A DNA stretch of 64,000 nt from the NCBI RefSeq assembly GCF_900162725.1, contig NZ_LT799418.1:313194-377193 (forward strand). Reading direction: 5' to 3'. The notes under the pieces are model-generated. The model did not search any database, had not been told where the DNA came from, and saw only the letters and a program-made list of their open reading frames with translations. Source of the DNA: Parabacteroides sp. Marseille-P3160 (GTDB lineage Bacteria; Bacteroidota; Bacteroidia; Bacteroidales; Tannerellaceae). Within the stretch, counting starts at the first letter, position 1, and every line of letters starts with the position of its first letter. The translations under genes and the position numbers were made by a program. Shown here piece by piece: positions 8,901 through 17,284 of the stretch.

Positions 8901-9863
8901 ATGAAGAAAGTATTAGTTACCTATAACATGTTCCGTGAAGGTTTCGTGGAGATGGAAAGCAAGTATAAGGTTACTTATCCGGAGAAAAAGAGTTTTACGT
9001 ATGAGGAAGTTTTGGACTTAATTCCTGCCTACGATGTTTTGTGCTCGATGTTTAACTTTCCGGTAACTAAAGAGTTGATTGACCGGGGAACAAAGTTACA
9101 GTTGATCGCGAATTATGCGGTCGGTTATGAGAATATAGACGTCGCTTATGCTCTTGAAAAAGGACTAACCGTAGCAAATACGCCCGGCCCGGTAACAGCT
9201 CCGACAGCTAATCTGGCTCTGGCCTTACTTTTGGATACTGCCCGTAGGGTCACGGAATACGACCGTAAGCTACGGATGAAAGGACAAGGGCTGAAGGTCA
9301 GCTTGTCGGAAAATCTCGGAGTTGCCGTTGAAGGGCGTACATTGGGGATTATCGGAATGGGCCGTATCGGAAAGGCGTTCTGCAAACGGGCGATCGCTTG
9401 CGGAATGAGTGTCATTTACCATAACCGCCGCCGGCTTTCTCTCGACGAGGAAACCAAGTTGGGAGCAGCCTATGTCTCTTTTGAAGAATTGCTGGAACAG
9501 GCCGACTTTGTATCCCTGAACGCACCCAGTACAAAGGAAACTTATCATTTGATAGGAGAGGGGGAACTGAAACGGATGAAGCCTTCCGCTATTCTGGTTA
9601 ATACCGCCCGTGGAGTTTTGGTCGACGAGCATGCACTTGTGAAGGCCTTGAAGGAAGGAGTGATTTGGGGTGCCGGGCTGGATGTCTTTGAGTTCGGAGA
9701 CCATCCGCTGCCCGGATTATTGGAGTTGGATAATGTAGTTATGACCCCTCATATCGGGACGCAAACGGTTACTTCCCGGATTGAGATGGCAAAGGCCGTG
9801 AGTGATAATGTCGTCGGTTTCTTCGAAGGAGACCGTCCGGTGGCCCGGGTTTTGCATCCATGA
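8901..9863 (+). CDS. D-isomer-specific 2-hydroxyacid dehydrogenase
   Basis: A 320-residue NAD(P)-dependent oxidoreductase that interconverts 2-oxoacids and D-2-hydroxyacids (for example glyoxylate or hydroxypyruvate reduction). The dinucleotide-binding site LGIIGMGRIGKAFC is near residues 150-163. The catalytic triad is visible: Arg in NTARGVLVDEHAL (about 235), Glu in GAGLDVFEFGDHPLPG (about 264) and His in MTPHIGTQT (about 283). Length and order match the glyoxylate/hydroxypyruvate reductase branch; the exact substrate is not determined by sequence. The stop overlaps the next start by 4 bp (ATGA), so the next gene is translationally coupled. The promoter lies in the 76-bp repeat just upstream. 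Confidence 0.9.
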   Translation: MKKVLVTYNMFREGFVEMESKYKVTYPEKKSFTYEEVLDLIPAYDVLCSMFNFPVTKELIDRGTKLQLIANYAVGYENIDVAYALEKGLTVANTPGPVTAPTANLALALLLDTARRVTEYDRKLRMKGQGLKVSLSENLGVAVEGRTLGIIGMGRIGKAFCKRAIACGMSVIYHNRRRLSLDEETKLGAAYVSFEELLEQADFVSLNAPSTKETYHLIGEGELKRMKPSAILVNTARGVLVDEHALVKALKEGVIWGAGLDVFEFGDHPLPGLLELDNVVMTPHIGTQTVTSRIEMAKAVSDNVVGFFEGDRPVARVLHP

Positions 9864-10570
9864 CAGCCGGTTTTATCCTGAATGAGTTGCTTTCAATTGC
9901 TAATCCGGAAAAAGCAACTTTCCTGCAGCGCTTTTTTAAAACCGGCCCCGGGCAATACGCCGAAGGAGATGTCTTCCTCGGGATCGTAGTTCCTCTGGTC
10001 CGGAATGTAGCAAAGGCGAACCGGCAGACACCGTTGGCTGAATTAGAGCAATTGATAGAAAGCGAATATCATGAAGCAAGGCTTTGCGCCCTGCTGATTC
10101 TGGCAGAGCAGTTCAAGAAGGCGACACCCGATGAACGGAAAACCTTATTCGCCTTTTACCTGGATCATACGACCCGGATTAATAACTGGGACTTGGTAGA
10201 CGTTACCTGTCCGCATGTGGTGGGAACCTATCTGATTGATAAGGATCGTTCGATCCTTTATCGGCTGGCTGAAAGCCGGAACCTTTGGGAACAGCGGATC
10301 GCTGTTGTTTCGACGATCGTCTTTATCCGGCGGGGAGAATTCCGTGACACCCTGGCCTTCGTCGAACTTCTGAAAGGGCATCCGCACGACCTGATGCATA
10401 AGGCACTCGGTTGGATGCTGCGTGAGATTGGCAAGAAAGACCGGCATACGCTTACAGAGTGGCTGGAGGCGCACGCAACCGAACTTCCTCGTACCACCCT
10501 CCGTTATGCTATCGAGCATTATCCCGAGCCTCAACGCCTTTATTTTCTGAAAAAGAAAAGAGAATGTTAA
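9860..10570 (+). CDS. AlkD-like DNA alkylation repair protein
   Basis: A 236-residue all-helical HEAT-like repeat protein of the AlkC/AlkD family of DNA glycosylases, which release alkylated purines such as 3- or 7-methyl adducts without flipping the base. Visible family landmarks are the N-terminal FLQRFFKTGPGQYAEGDVFLGI, the central RINNWDLVDVTCPHVVG with the presumed catalytic Asp, and LAESRNLWEQRIAVVSTI. The C-terminus FLKKKREC is basic. Coupled to the dehydrogenase upstream by a 4-bp ATGA overlap, which implies co-expression but no obvious shared pathway. Confidence 0.88.
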   Translation: MTAGFILNELLSIANPEKATFLQRFFKTGPGQYAEGDVFLGIVVPLVRNVAKANRQTPLAELEQLIESEYHEARLCALLILAEQFKKATPDERKTLFAFYLDHTTRINNWDLVDVTCPHVVGTYLIDKDRSILYRLAESRNLWEQRIAVVSTIVFIRRGEFRDTLAFVELLKGHPHDLMHKALGWMLREIGKKDRHTLTEWLEAHATELPRTTLRYAIEHYPEPQRLYFLKKKREC

Positions 10571-10605
10571 TCTCTTTCCTGCGGAAATCTTAAAATAGAT
10601 GAGAA

Positions 10606-10638
10606 TTGCCATAGTCTACATGAAAGTCCGTACCTTTG
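10606..10638 (+). promoter_or_regulatory. Promoter of nadA
   Basis: TTG at 10606-10608, a 22-bp spacer and TACCTTTG at 10631-10638 fit the Bacteroidales -33/-7 consensus. Transcription would begin near 10645, which makes a TTG start at 10649 unlikely and favours the ATG at 10676 for nadA. Confidence 0.5.
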
Positions 10639-10675
10639 GATTCGATTATTGAATCATACTAATGTATTGCATGCT

Positions 10676-11659
10676 ATGTTGGACCAATCAATAGGATACG
10701 TAAACAAACCGATTCCCGTCGGACTCGATCTGGTGAAGGAAATCAACCGGTTGCGGAAGGAAAAGAACGCCATCATCTTAGCCCATTATTACCAGACGGG
10801 TGATATACAGGATGTAGCCGATTTCGTGGGCGATAGCTTGGCGCTTGCCCAATGGGCTGCTAAGACAACGGCGGACATTATTGTGCTGAGCGGCGTTCAT
10901 TTTATGGGGGAAACCGCTAAAATTCTCTGCCCTGATAAAAAAGTACTGATCCCGGATCTGAATGCCGGCTGCTCGCTGGCGGACAGTTGCCCGGCGGATG
11001 CTTTCGAAGCTTTTGTCAAGGCGCATCCAGGCTATACGGTTATTTCTTATGTCAATACTTCGGCAGCTGTTAAAGCGGTAACCGATGTGGTCGTGACCTC
11101 TACGAATGCACGCCAAATCGTAGAAAGTTTCCCGCAGGATGCCAAACTGATCTTCGGCCCGGATAAAAATCTCGGCAACTATATCAACAGCATTACAGGC
11201 CGGGATATGTTGCTATGGGATGGTGCTTGCCACGTGCACGAGAAATTTTCTTTGGAAAAGATCTTGGAACTGAAAAAGCAATACCCCGATGCTGAAATTA
11301 TTGCCCATCCGGAATGCAAGCAGCCGATTATCCAAATCTCAGACTTTGTAGGTTCCACGGCCGCTCTATTGAAGCACACCATGACTTCGGGCGCCAAACG
11401 TTTTATTGTCGCTACAGAAAGCGGGGTGATCCACGAAATGCAGAAGAAAAGTCCCGAAAAAGAGTTTATCCCGGCTCCGCCGAACGACAGTACCTGTGCT
11501 TGCAATGAGTGCAGCTTCATGCGCTTGAATACAATGGCGAAACTATATAATTGCCTTCGTTATGAACAGCCGGAGGTCACCGTACCAGATGAAATCAGGG
11601 AGAAAGCGGTCAAGCCAATCCTCCGGATGCTGGAACTCTCTGCGAGGTTAGGGCTTTAA
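10676..11659 (+). CDS. nadA: Quinolinate synthase A
   Basis: A 327-residue [4Fe-4S] enzyme that condenses iminoaspartate with dihydroxyacetone phosphate to quinolinate in de novo NAD synthesis. Conserved segments include KNAIILAHYYQTGDIQDVADF_VGDSLALAQ near the N-terminus, DLNAGCSLADSCPAD, AHPECKQPI and CACNECSFMRLNT. The cysteines in the last three are the cluster ligands, and three pseudo-repeated Rossmann-like domains are typical of the family. I chose the ATG at 10676 (MLDQSIGYVNK) rather than the upstream TTG at 10649, because the promoter's predicted start point lies at about 10645. nadB and nadC are not in the window. Confidence 0.93.
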   Translation: MLDQSIGYVNKPIPVGLDLVKEINRLRKEKNAIILAHYYQTGDIQDVADFVGDSLALAQWAAKTTADIIVLSGVHFMGETAKILCPDKKVLIPDLNAGCSLADSCPADAFEAFVKAHPGYTVISYVNTSAAVKAVTDVVVTSTNARQIVESFPQDAKLIFGPDKNLGNYINSITGRDMLLWDGACHVHEKFSLEKILELKKQYPDAEIIAHPECKQPIIQISDFVGSTAALLKHTMTSGAKRFIVATESGVIHEMQKKSPEKEFIPAPPNDSTCACNECSFMRLNTMAKLYNCLRYEQPEVTVPDEIREKAVKPILRMLELSARLGL

Positions 11660-11704
11660 AAGGAACGTGAAGTGAAAAAATCAATCGAATATACTTTATA
11701 AGAC

Positions 11705-12340
11705 TCAACGATAACCCCTGGTTATTTTCCCTCTAAAATATACATTCCAGTTATCTTTGGCATATCCGTCTTTTAAATATTCAAAAGAGGTGGAGGAAGC
11801 ATCTTTCACAACTTTCCCCCGGTAAAACACAGTCCAATTATCTTTCCCATACCCCCCACCTAAATATTTAAAAGAAGAAGAAGAGGCGTCCTTTACAACG
11901 TCCCCTCTATAAAATACAGTCCAATTATCTTTACTATATCCGCCTCCTAACGTTTTAGATGAATTAGCGGAGGCCTCATCAAGAACTTTTCCTCTATAGA
12001 ACGTGTTCCAATTATCTTTGGCATATCCATCCTTTAAACATTCAAAGGAAGAGGAAGAAGCATCTTTCACGATCCTTCCTCTGTAAAACACAGTCCAGTT
12101 ATCCTTCCCATAGCCATCTCCCAAATAGGTAAAAGAAGAAGATGAGGCTTTTTCGACAATTTCTCCTTGATAATATACCTGAAAATTATCTTTTGTATAC
12201 CCACCACCTATAGGTACTATTTTTTTTGAGCTTACCGTTTGCCTGGAAACAGATTGTAGATGACCTCTTTCTATAGCAAATAAATTACCGGACCCGACAA
12301 ATAACAAACTGAATATAAATAGTATAATAGACTGTTTCAT
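11705..12340 (-). CDS. Exported KDNW-repeat (DKNYY-type) protein
   Basis: A 211-residue protein with a signal peptide (about 1-22, ending NLFAIE). After it come six repeats of 29 residues with the core GGGY-x-KDNW-x-VFYRG-xx-VKDASSSSF. These resemble DKNYY-family repeats found in secreted or surface proteins of Fusobacteria and Bacteroidetes; their function is unknown. Units 1-3 and 4-6 follow the same order of variants (GGGY/GDGY/KDGY, then GGGY/GGGY/KDGY), so the array probably arose by duplicating a three-unit block. It converges on nadA and stands alone. No catalytic residues are recognisable. Confidence 0.8.
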   Translation of the reverse strand: MKQSIILFIFSLLFVGSGNLFAIERGHLQSVSRQTVSSKKIVPIGGGYTKDNFQVYYQGEIVEKASSSSFTYLGDGYGKDNWTVFYRGRIVKDASSSSFECLKDGYAKDNWNTFYRGKVLDEASANSSKTLGGGYSKDNWTVFYRGDVVKDASSSSFKYLGGGYGKDNWTVFYRGKVVKDASSTSFEYLKDGYAKDNWNVYFRGKITRGYR

Positions 12341-12544
12341 AGCACCCTCAATTAATTACTCGCTAATATACAAATAATATAACAGACTTTTCTTCATGGC
12401 CTTTCTTCAACTGATAAATCATTTTGCTTTTCTCTGAAAATTCCACCGCATCTTCCAAAGAGGTGTGTTGATGTTTTTCCGGAATTCAATATTCATTAGA
12501 GGATATTTTTTCATCTTCAATCAATTTTATTGTTCTACATTTCT

Positions 12545-13741
12545 CTATACTTTTCTCCTTTCGATGATTTTTATACCAATTAAGTGTACTATAAGCGTAA
12601 TAAAAGCGAGTGAAAAACCGGCAATAGAAATGCCTGCCCATTTGAAATAATACCAGATATATCCTCCTATGAATGTTCCTATAGAGCCGCCGGCAAAATA
12701 TAAAACCATATAAACCGTATTAATCCGGTTACGTGCCGGGGGATTTCCTTCAAATATTATAGTTTGGTTGGTAATATGGACAGATTGGATTCCCAGATCG
12801 AGGAAGAATGCCCCGATAATAAGACCAATCAGGCTTGATACGGAAAGTCCGATAATAGCCCATGATACCATTATGACGAATACTCCAATAATAATTATTA
12901 TATTTTTACTGATCCGATCGCTAAGTCTGCCGACGACCGATGCTATTAACGCACCTGCAATTCCAACCAATCCCATTGCGCCTGCAACGTCGCTTCCCAT
13001 ATAAAAAGGAGGCGATTCGAGTAGAAAGACAAGTGTTGTCCAGAAAATGCTGAAACAAGCAAAATCCAATGCACCGCGAATACTTGCCAGCCGTAACTGC
13101 GGTAAGGTCTTGAACTGTTCTATTATAGACTTTAACAGCGAAATATAATTCCCTTTGAAGTCCGGATGAATTTCAGGCAGAAACTTATAGAGGCAAATAA
13201 ATAAAACAATCATAATGCCTGATGCAATAAGAAACATCGAACTCCATCCTAAGTGTGCTCCCACGAAACCGCTTATTGTTCTTGACCCAAGAATACCAAT
13301 AAACATTCCTGTCATAACCGTTCCGATGGCTGCACCACGCTTGTTATTATCAGCCAGCTGGGCTGCCATAGGTACCATGATTTGAGGTACGACAGACGTT
13401 AATCCGATAAAAAAACTTGCGATCTTTAGTTGCATAGGTGACTGGGCAAATGCTGCAGAGAGCAATGCTGCAATAATGAAGAAGAAGTCGAATAGAATCA
13501 ATTTTTTCCGTTTAAGCTTATCTCCTAAAGGGACAATCAAAAAAAGACCTATCGCATATCCTATTTGCGTTAACATGGGTACGCTGCTTATTTGCAGCTC
13601 CGAAACTTCAAAATGTTTGGCCATCAATCCCAACAGGGGCTGATTATAATAATTATTAGCAACTACCAGGCCGGTGGTTGCTGCCATTAGAAAAAGAAGC
13701 TTGTTGTCTAAACGCTTTGTTGGTGTTTCACCGCTTTGCAT
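12545..13741 (-). CDS. MFS efflux transporter
   Basis: A 398-residue major facilitator with 12 predicted hydrophobic helices. The N-terminus MAATTGLVVANNYYNQPLLGLMAKHF is typical of the YgaY/YnfM-like drug/metabolite exporter branch. The helix 2-3 loop motif PLGDKLKRKKLILFDFFF is present and matches the MFS signature G-D-x-x-x-R-K/R. It lies 80 bp downstream of the MRJP-like gene in the same orientation and may be the last gene of the AraC-controlled operon. A proton-driven exporter of the compound the operon's oxidoreductases act on is an inference. Confidence 0.88.
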   Translation of the reverse strand: MQSGETPTKRLDNKLLFLMAATTGLVVANNYYNQPLLGLMAKHFEVSELQISSVPMLTQIGYAIGLFLIVPLGDKLKRKKLILFDFFFIIAALLSAAFAQSPMQLKIASFFIGLTSVVPQIMVPMAAQLADNNKRGAAIGTVMTGMFIGILGSRTISGFVGAHLGWSSMFLIASGIMIVLFICLYKFLPEIHPDFKGNYISLLKSIIEQFKTLPQLRLASIRGALDFACFSIFWTTLVFLLESPPFYMGSDVAGAMGLVGIAGALIASVVGRLSDRISKNIIIIIGVFVIMVSWAIIGLSVSSLIGLIIGAFFLDLGIQSVHITNQTIIFEGNPPARNRINTVYMVLYFAGGSIGTFIGGYIWYYFKWAGISIAGFSLAFITLIVHLIGIKIIERRKV

Positions 13742-13821
13742 CTTCTTTATCTGCCTTTTGTCCGTTGATCTTCTTCCTGATTACGATATATTATTTTATT
13801 TACTGATGACAGACCATTATC

Positions 13822-14925
13822 TTATGGTAATTTAACTTTATAAAGTGTAAATGGCAATCGGGACTTGTTTGCACCATTATTCCATTGTGGCTCGTTTTGT
13901 AACTGAGCACAGGAAAAATACAAGTATCCATCGGTTCCGATCCCAAACGAATCAGGCCAGAGCAATCTTGAGTCTTGTACAAGTGTATGTAGTTTCCCAT
14001 CGGGACTAAGGTATTTGATGCTATAATCCAGGGAAGTGGTAAGAAAGATATTGCCTTTGCGGTCGGCCTCCAGGCCGTGTGTTACGCCAACTTCGCCCAT
14101 ATCTTCTACTTTCGTTTCCAAAGTTTCGTCTGTGAGAGACGCGTCGGCAAGATATTTCGTTTCTATCCGGTAGAGATTGTTTTTGTTGATCGGTTTAAAA
14201 TAAAGATACTTAAAATCCTTAGTTAATGCTATTCCGTTTACATTGGACGAGAATGGTTTACCGCTTTGGTCTTTCATTTCTGTTCCGTTATATGACAATA
14301 TTATATCCGGATCGGCTAATGTAAAGGACGATTTTTCCAATGCAGTGCGCGTTTTACCTGTATTTAAATCCAAAACAACAAGGGCTGCCAATCCCGGATC
14401 GGATAAATAAGCCAACCCTTTTTCCGGATCAACCCTTATATCATTCAGGCCTGAACGGGTTTTATCTAAACCCTCGAACGTATAAACCCGATCAACTCTA
14501 TTTGTTTTCAAATTAATTTTCAACAATTTGAAATCTCCTTCCTGAGCTTTCTCCCGGCTATCTCCAAAGATCGAGCCTCCGGGAGAAGGTTTAGAGTCCA
14601 ATACCCAAAGAAAATCGTTGACATCGACAAACAGATCCTGCACACTGGCGAAATGGTTCGTTTCGTCGCCATCTCTATTCCATGTCTCATCAGGATAAGG
14701 TTTTAATTCTCCGTTAACGACTTCAACCAGACCATACTTGTATGCTCCGCCACGTCTGGGGAAAGATACAAAAAGGCGATTATCGGAAGAAACGCCTACC
14801 CCAATCGCCCTATACTCTCCGAATGTTACAACCGGAACTAATTTATCGCTGTGATATGTGTTTTGAGCAAGTGAATGGCTCTGCAACCCGACTATAAATA
14901 GAAGGATAGTTGTTATACTTTTCAT
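13822..14925 (-). CDS. Yellow/major royal jelly protein-family secreted protein
   Basis: A 367-residue beta-propeller-type protein with a signal peptide (about 1-20, ending SLAQN). Family marks are FGEYRAIGVGVSSDNRLFVSFPRRGG at the N-terminus, DEFLWVLDSKP-like (NDFLWVLDSKPSPGG), LNDIRVDPEKGLAYLSDPG and NGIALTKDFKYLYFKPI. Insect members include dopachrome-conversion enzymes, and bacterial ones are often labelled L-dopachrome tautomerase-related, but few have been tested. It lies 18 bp after the ene-reductase gene, in an operon of redox enzymes. A periplasmic role on quinone-like or catechol-like substrates is an inference. Confidence 0.85.
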   Translation of the reverse strand: MKSITTILLFIVGLQSHSLAQNTYHSDKLVPVVTFGEYRAIGVGVSSDNRLFVSFPRRGGAYKYGLVEVVNGELKPYPDETWNRDGDETNHFASVQDLFVDVNDFLWVLDSKPSPGGSIFGDSREKAQEGDFKLLKINLKTNRVDRVYTFEGLDKTRSGLNDIRVDPEKGLAYLSDPGLAALVVLDLNTGKTRTALEKSSFTLADPDIILSYNGTEMKDQSGKPFSSNVNGIALTKDFKYLYFKPINKNNLYRIETKYLADASLTDETLETKVEDMGEVGVTHGLEADRKGNIFLTTSLDYSIKYLSPDGKLHTLVQDSRLLWPDSFGIGTDGYLYFSCAQLQNEPQWNNGANKSRLPFTLYKVKLP

Positions 14926-14943
14926 TTTTTCTCTCTCCTTTAG

Positions 14944-16104
14944 TTAATTCGTTTTCTGATAAGACGGATAATCGGTATATCCTTCCGCTCCTTTTGCCAT
15001 AAAAGTTTTCGGATTGGACTCGGTAAGCGGATAGTTATTTCTGAAACGTTCGACTAAATCAGGATTAGACACATATAAATGCCCGAAAGAAACAAGATCG
15101 GCAATACCTTCTTTAATGGCAGCTTCCGCTGTTTCTTTTGTAAAACCTTTGTTTATTATATACGTGCCTTTATAGAACTGGCGGTAATGTTTGGCAATGT
15201 TTAATACATGAGCCGCTTGCTCTTTTTCTCCTTTGATTTTATCCGCTCTTCCTGAAATATGGAGGTATGCCAGGTTATAATCGTTTAGCCTTTTTACGAC
15301 ATATTCATGTAATGGCTGCGTTTCTTCGTCATCTACAATTCCCGACTCATTTAAGGATGGAGAGATCCGGATAGCGACTTTAGACATGTCTACTTTGTTG
15401 GCAAGAGAGTCAAGCACTTCGAACAAAAAACGACTTCTGTTTTCGATCGATCCTCCATATTCGTCTGTCCGGATATTAGCCGATTTAGCTAAAAACTGAC
15501 TGATCAAATAACCGTTTGCAGCGTGTATTTCTACCCCGTCAAACCCTGCATTAATTGCATTTTTAGCTGCCGTAGCAAATTCTCCGGCTACTTGTCCGAT
15601 TTGAACCTTTGACATTGCTTTGGGCACAACGGCTCCCTCTTTGAATGGGATAGCCGAAGGTGCGATGATTTCACTTTCGGGATCAACGTATCTGCGACCG
15701 TTATGTGCGATCTGCATGAAAATTTTACCTCCTTTCTCATGTACTTTATCGGCTATCTTTTTCCAGCCTTCGATCTGCTCGTTTGTATAAATACCTGGAA
15801 TATCAGGGAATCCATAACCGTTAGGAGCAATGATCGCCATCTCTGTGATAATGAGTCCTGCCGAGGCTCTTTGGGCATAATACTCTGCCATTAGATCGGT
15901 GGGTACATGTCCTTCATTATCTGCTCTACAACGTGTCATCGGAGCCATTACGACCCGGTTGTTCAAATCAAGGTTATTTGTTTTATAAGCGTTTAATAAA
16001 GTATATCCTGTTTCAGCTTCATCTCCATTTTCCTGCTTGTTTGTGTTTTGTTTACAAGAAACGACAGAAAGTGTGATAAGTAATAAAATAATCAATCTTT
16101 GCAT
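14944..16104 (-). CDS. Old Yellow Enzyme-family ene-reductase with lipoprotein signal
   Basis: A 386-residue FMN flavoprotein that reduces activated C=C bonds (NemA/xenobiotic reductase type). The FMN-binding barrel shows RVVMAPMTRCRADNEG, the active-site His-Asn pair region VEIHAANGYLISQFL, RTDEYGGSIENRSRF and AEGYTDYPSY. The N-terminus MQRLIILLLITLSVVSCK is a lipoprotein signal with Cys near residue 17. That is unusual for a normally cytoplasmic NAD(P)H-dependent enzyme and would place it in the envelope. The usual FGRPFIANPDL motif reads FGHLYVSNPDL here (Arg to His). It lies 14 bp after the quinone reductase gene. The envelope location raises the question of the electron source. Confidence 0.88.
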   Translation of the reverse strand: MQRLIILLLITLSVVSCKQNTNKQENGDEAETGYTLLNAYKTNNLDLNNRVVMAPMTRCRADNEGHVPTDLMAEYYAQRASAGLIITEMAIIAPNGYGFPDIPGIYTNEQIEGWKKIADKVHEKGGKIFMQIAHNGRRYVDPESEIIAPSAIPFKEGAVVPKAMSKVQIGQVAGEFATAAKNAINAGFDGVEIHAANGYLISQFLAKSANIRTDEYGGSIENRSRFLFEVLDSLANKVDMSKVAIRISPSLNESGIVDDEETQPLHEYVVKRLNDYNLAYLHISGRADKIKGEKEQAAHVLNIAKHYRQFYKGTYIINKGFTKETAEAAIKEGIADLVSFGHLYVSNPDLVERFRNNYPLTESNPKTFMAKGAEGYTDYPSYQKTN

Positions 16105-16118
16105 AATATATGGTGTTT

Positions 16119-16724
16119 TTAGTCTGTAAAAATACTCTTCAAATGATTTAGATAGGCTGTTTTTTCCAGTTCTATCTTTTCAGGAGTCACACCTTTTTCC
16201 ATTTCATGAAAATGAAATCCGTCTACTTTTGTTAACCCGATAAATTGATTTAATTTATGAGCACCGATAAGTATTTCATCTTCATTATGCAAATCGAAGA
16301 ACTCTCCCTTAATGGTAAATGCTTCAATAGGCGCATTCCAACTCGTGGTCAGCATATATTTCCGCCCTTGAAGCAAACCGCCTGTACCATAATGAAGTTT
16401 GGGGTTGTCACTTTTGCGGCTACGCCCGTCACTTTCATAAATGCCATTCTGATGTCCTGCGGTAAATACAATATCTATATATTCTTTTAGTTTGTATGGC
16501 AACGAAAACCACCATACAGGGGTATGATATATAATTAGGTCTGCCCAAACATATTTTTTCACTTCTTCTTCCGGAAGATATGGTTTATTGATGTCAGTTG
16601 TTTGTACTTCAGCGCCAATTTCTTTGAAAAAATCACTGGTCCATCCGGTCACCGTTTCATTAAAGCGGCCTCCGGAATGAGCGAACTGTTGTCCGCCATT
16701 TATTATAAATACTTTCATACTCAT
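16119..16724 (-). CDS. MdaB-like NAD(P)H quinone oxidoreductase
   Basis: A 201-residue flavodoxin-fold protein. The start is MSMKVFIINGGQQFAHSGGR at 16724 (or the internal Met at 16718), not the longer frame that would overlap the upstream gene. Family features are WADLIIYHTPVWWFSLPYKLKEYID, FTAGHQNGIYESDGRSR and GRKYMLTTSWNAPIEAF, as in modulator of drug activity B (two-electron FAD-dependent quinone reductase). Two-electron reduction prevents semiquinone cycling. The start codon overlaps the stop of the aldo-keto gene (TAATG), so the two are coupled. Confidence 0.87.
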   Translation of the reverse strand: MSMKVFIINGGQQFAHSGGRFNETVTGWTSDFFKEIGAEVQTTDINKPYLPEEEVKKYVWADLIIYHTPVWWFSLPYKLKEYIDIVFTAGHQNGIYESDGRSRKSDNPKLHYGTGGLLQGRKYMLTTSWNAPIEAFTIKGEFFDLHNEDEILIGAHKLNQFIGLTKVDGFHFHEMEKGVTPEKIELEKTAYLNHLKSIFTD

Positions 16725-17191
16725 TATTTGTTCACATTGTTCAAAATTGCCAGATCTTCGGCATCCAGTGAAAGTTGAGGCACAGCAAAGAGTGTTTCCA
16801 GTTGGCTTTGGCTTGTTGCACTTACGATCGGTGCGGCAATATGGGGTTGGGCCAACAGCCAAGCCAGGGCCATGGTTGCCGGTTTGCTTTGGTGCTTGTC
16901 CGAAACCTTATCTAAAGCTGCAAGGACAGCTAAGCTCTTTTCGTTTAAATATTTTCGGGCATCTTTACCCTGCACGCTCTTATTCAGATCGTTTTCCGAT
17001 TCACTGCCTACGTTTCCATCCATCCACCACGAATAAGAGTCGGCTGTGTTGATAAAGTTAAAACCGGCTCTTGTAAAAGCATCCAAAATCCCAAACGATT
17101 GTTGTCCGTTCAATGTCCACCCAAACACGTTTCCAACAAGATTGATACGGGCAACGTTCAAATCTGTTTTGCCTAACTTAACCTTTTCCAT
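16724..17191 (-). pseudogene. Aldo-keto reductase with internal in-frame deletion
   Basis: A 155-residue frame that joins the N-terminus (KLGKTDLNVARINLVGNVFGW, FINTADSYSWW) and C-terminus (ARKYLNEKSLAVLAALDKV, PATMALAWLLAQPHIAAPIVSATS) of an aldo-keto reductase normally about 320 residues long. Roughly 165-175 residues are missing around residue 66 (near 16990). The lost part includes the barrel strands that carry the catalytic Lys and His, while the Tyr region (DSYSWW) remains. The frame is intact, so a stable fragment could be made, but reductase activity is not expected. It is the first gene of the leftward operon, and translation through it may still be needed for the coupled mdaB-like gene. 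The junction lies between two Ser-Glu encoding words, consistent with deletion at a short repeat. Confidence 0.8.
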
Positions 17192-17203
17192 ACTATCTAT
17201 ATA

Positions 17204-17222
17204 CTTTGATATGGATACAAAG
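17204..17222. promoter_or_regulatory. Candidate operator between AraC gene and redox operon
   Basis: Inverted repeat CTTTG-N9-CAAAG in the 93-bp divergent intergenic region, 13 bp from the aldo-keto start. It may be the site where the adjacent AraC-type regulator binds; this rests on position and symmetry only. Confidence 0.25.
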
Positions 17223-17247
17223 ATTGTGATTAATTACGAAGAATCTA

Positions 17248-17279
17248 TTGTATATATTATGGAATAATTTGTATTTTTG
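17248..17279 (+). promoter_or_regulatory. Candidate promoter of the AraC gene
   Basis: TTG (17248-17250), a 21-bp spacer and TATTTTTG (17272-17279). The expected transcription start falls at about 17285, which is the first base of the ATG, so the message may be leaderless. Confidence 0.4.
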
Positions 17280-17284
17280 ACGGT

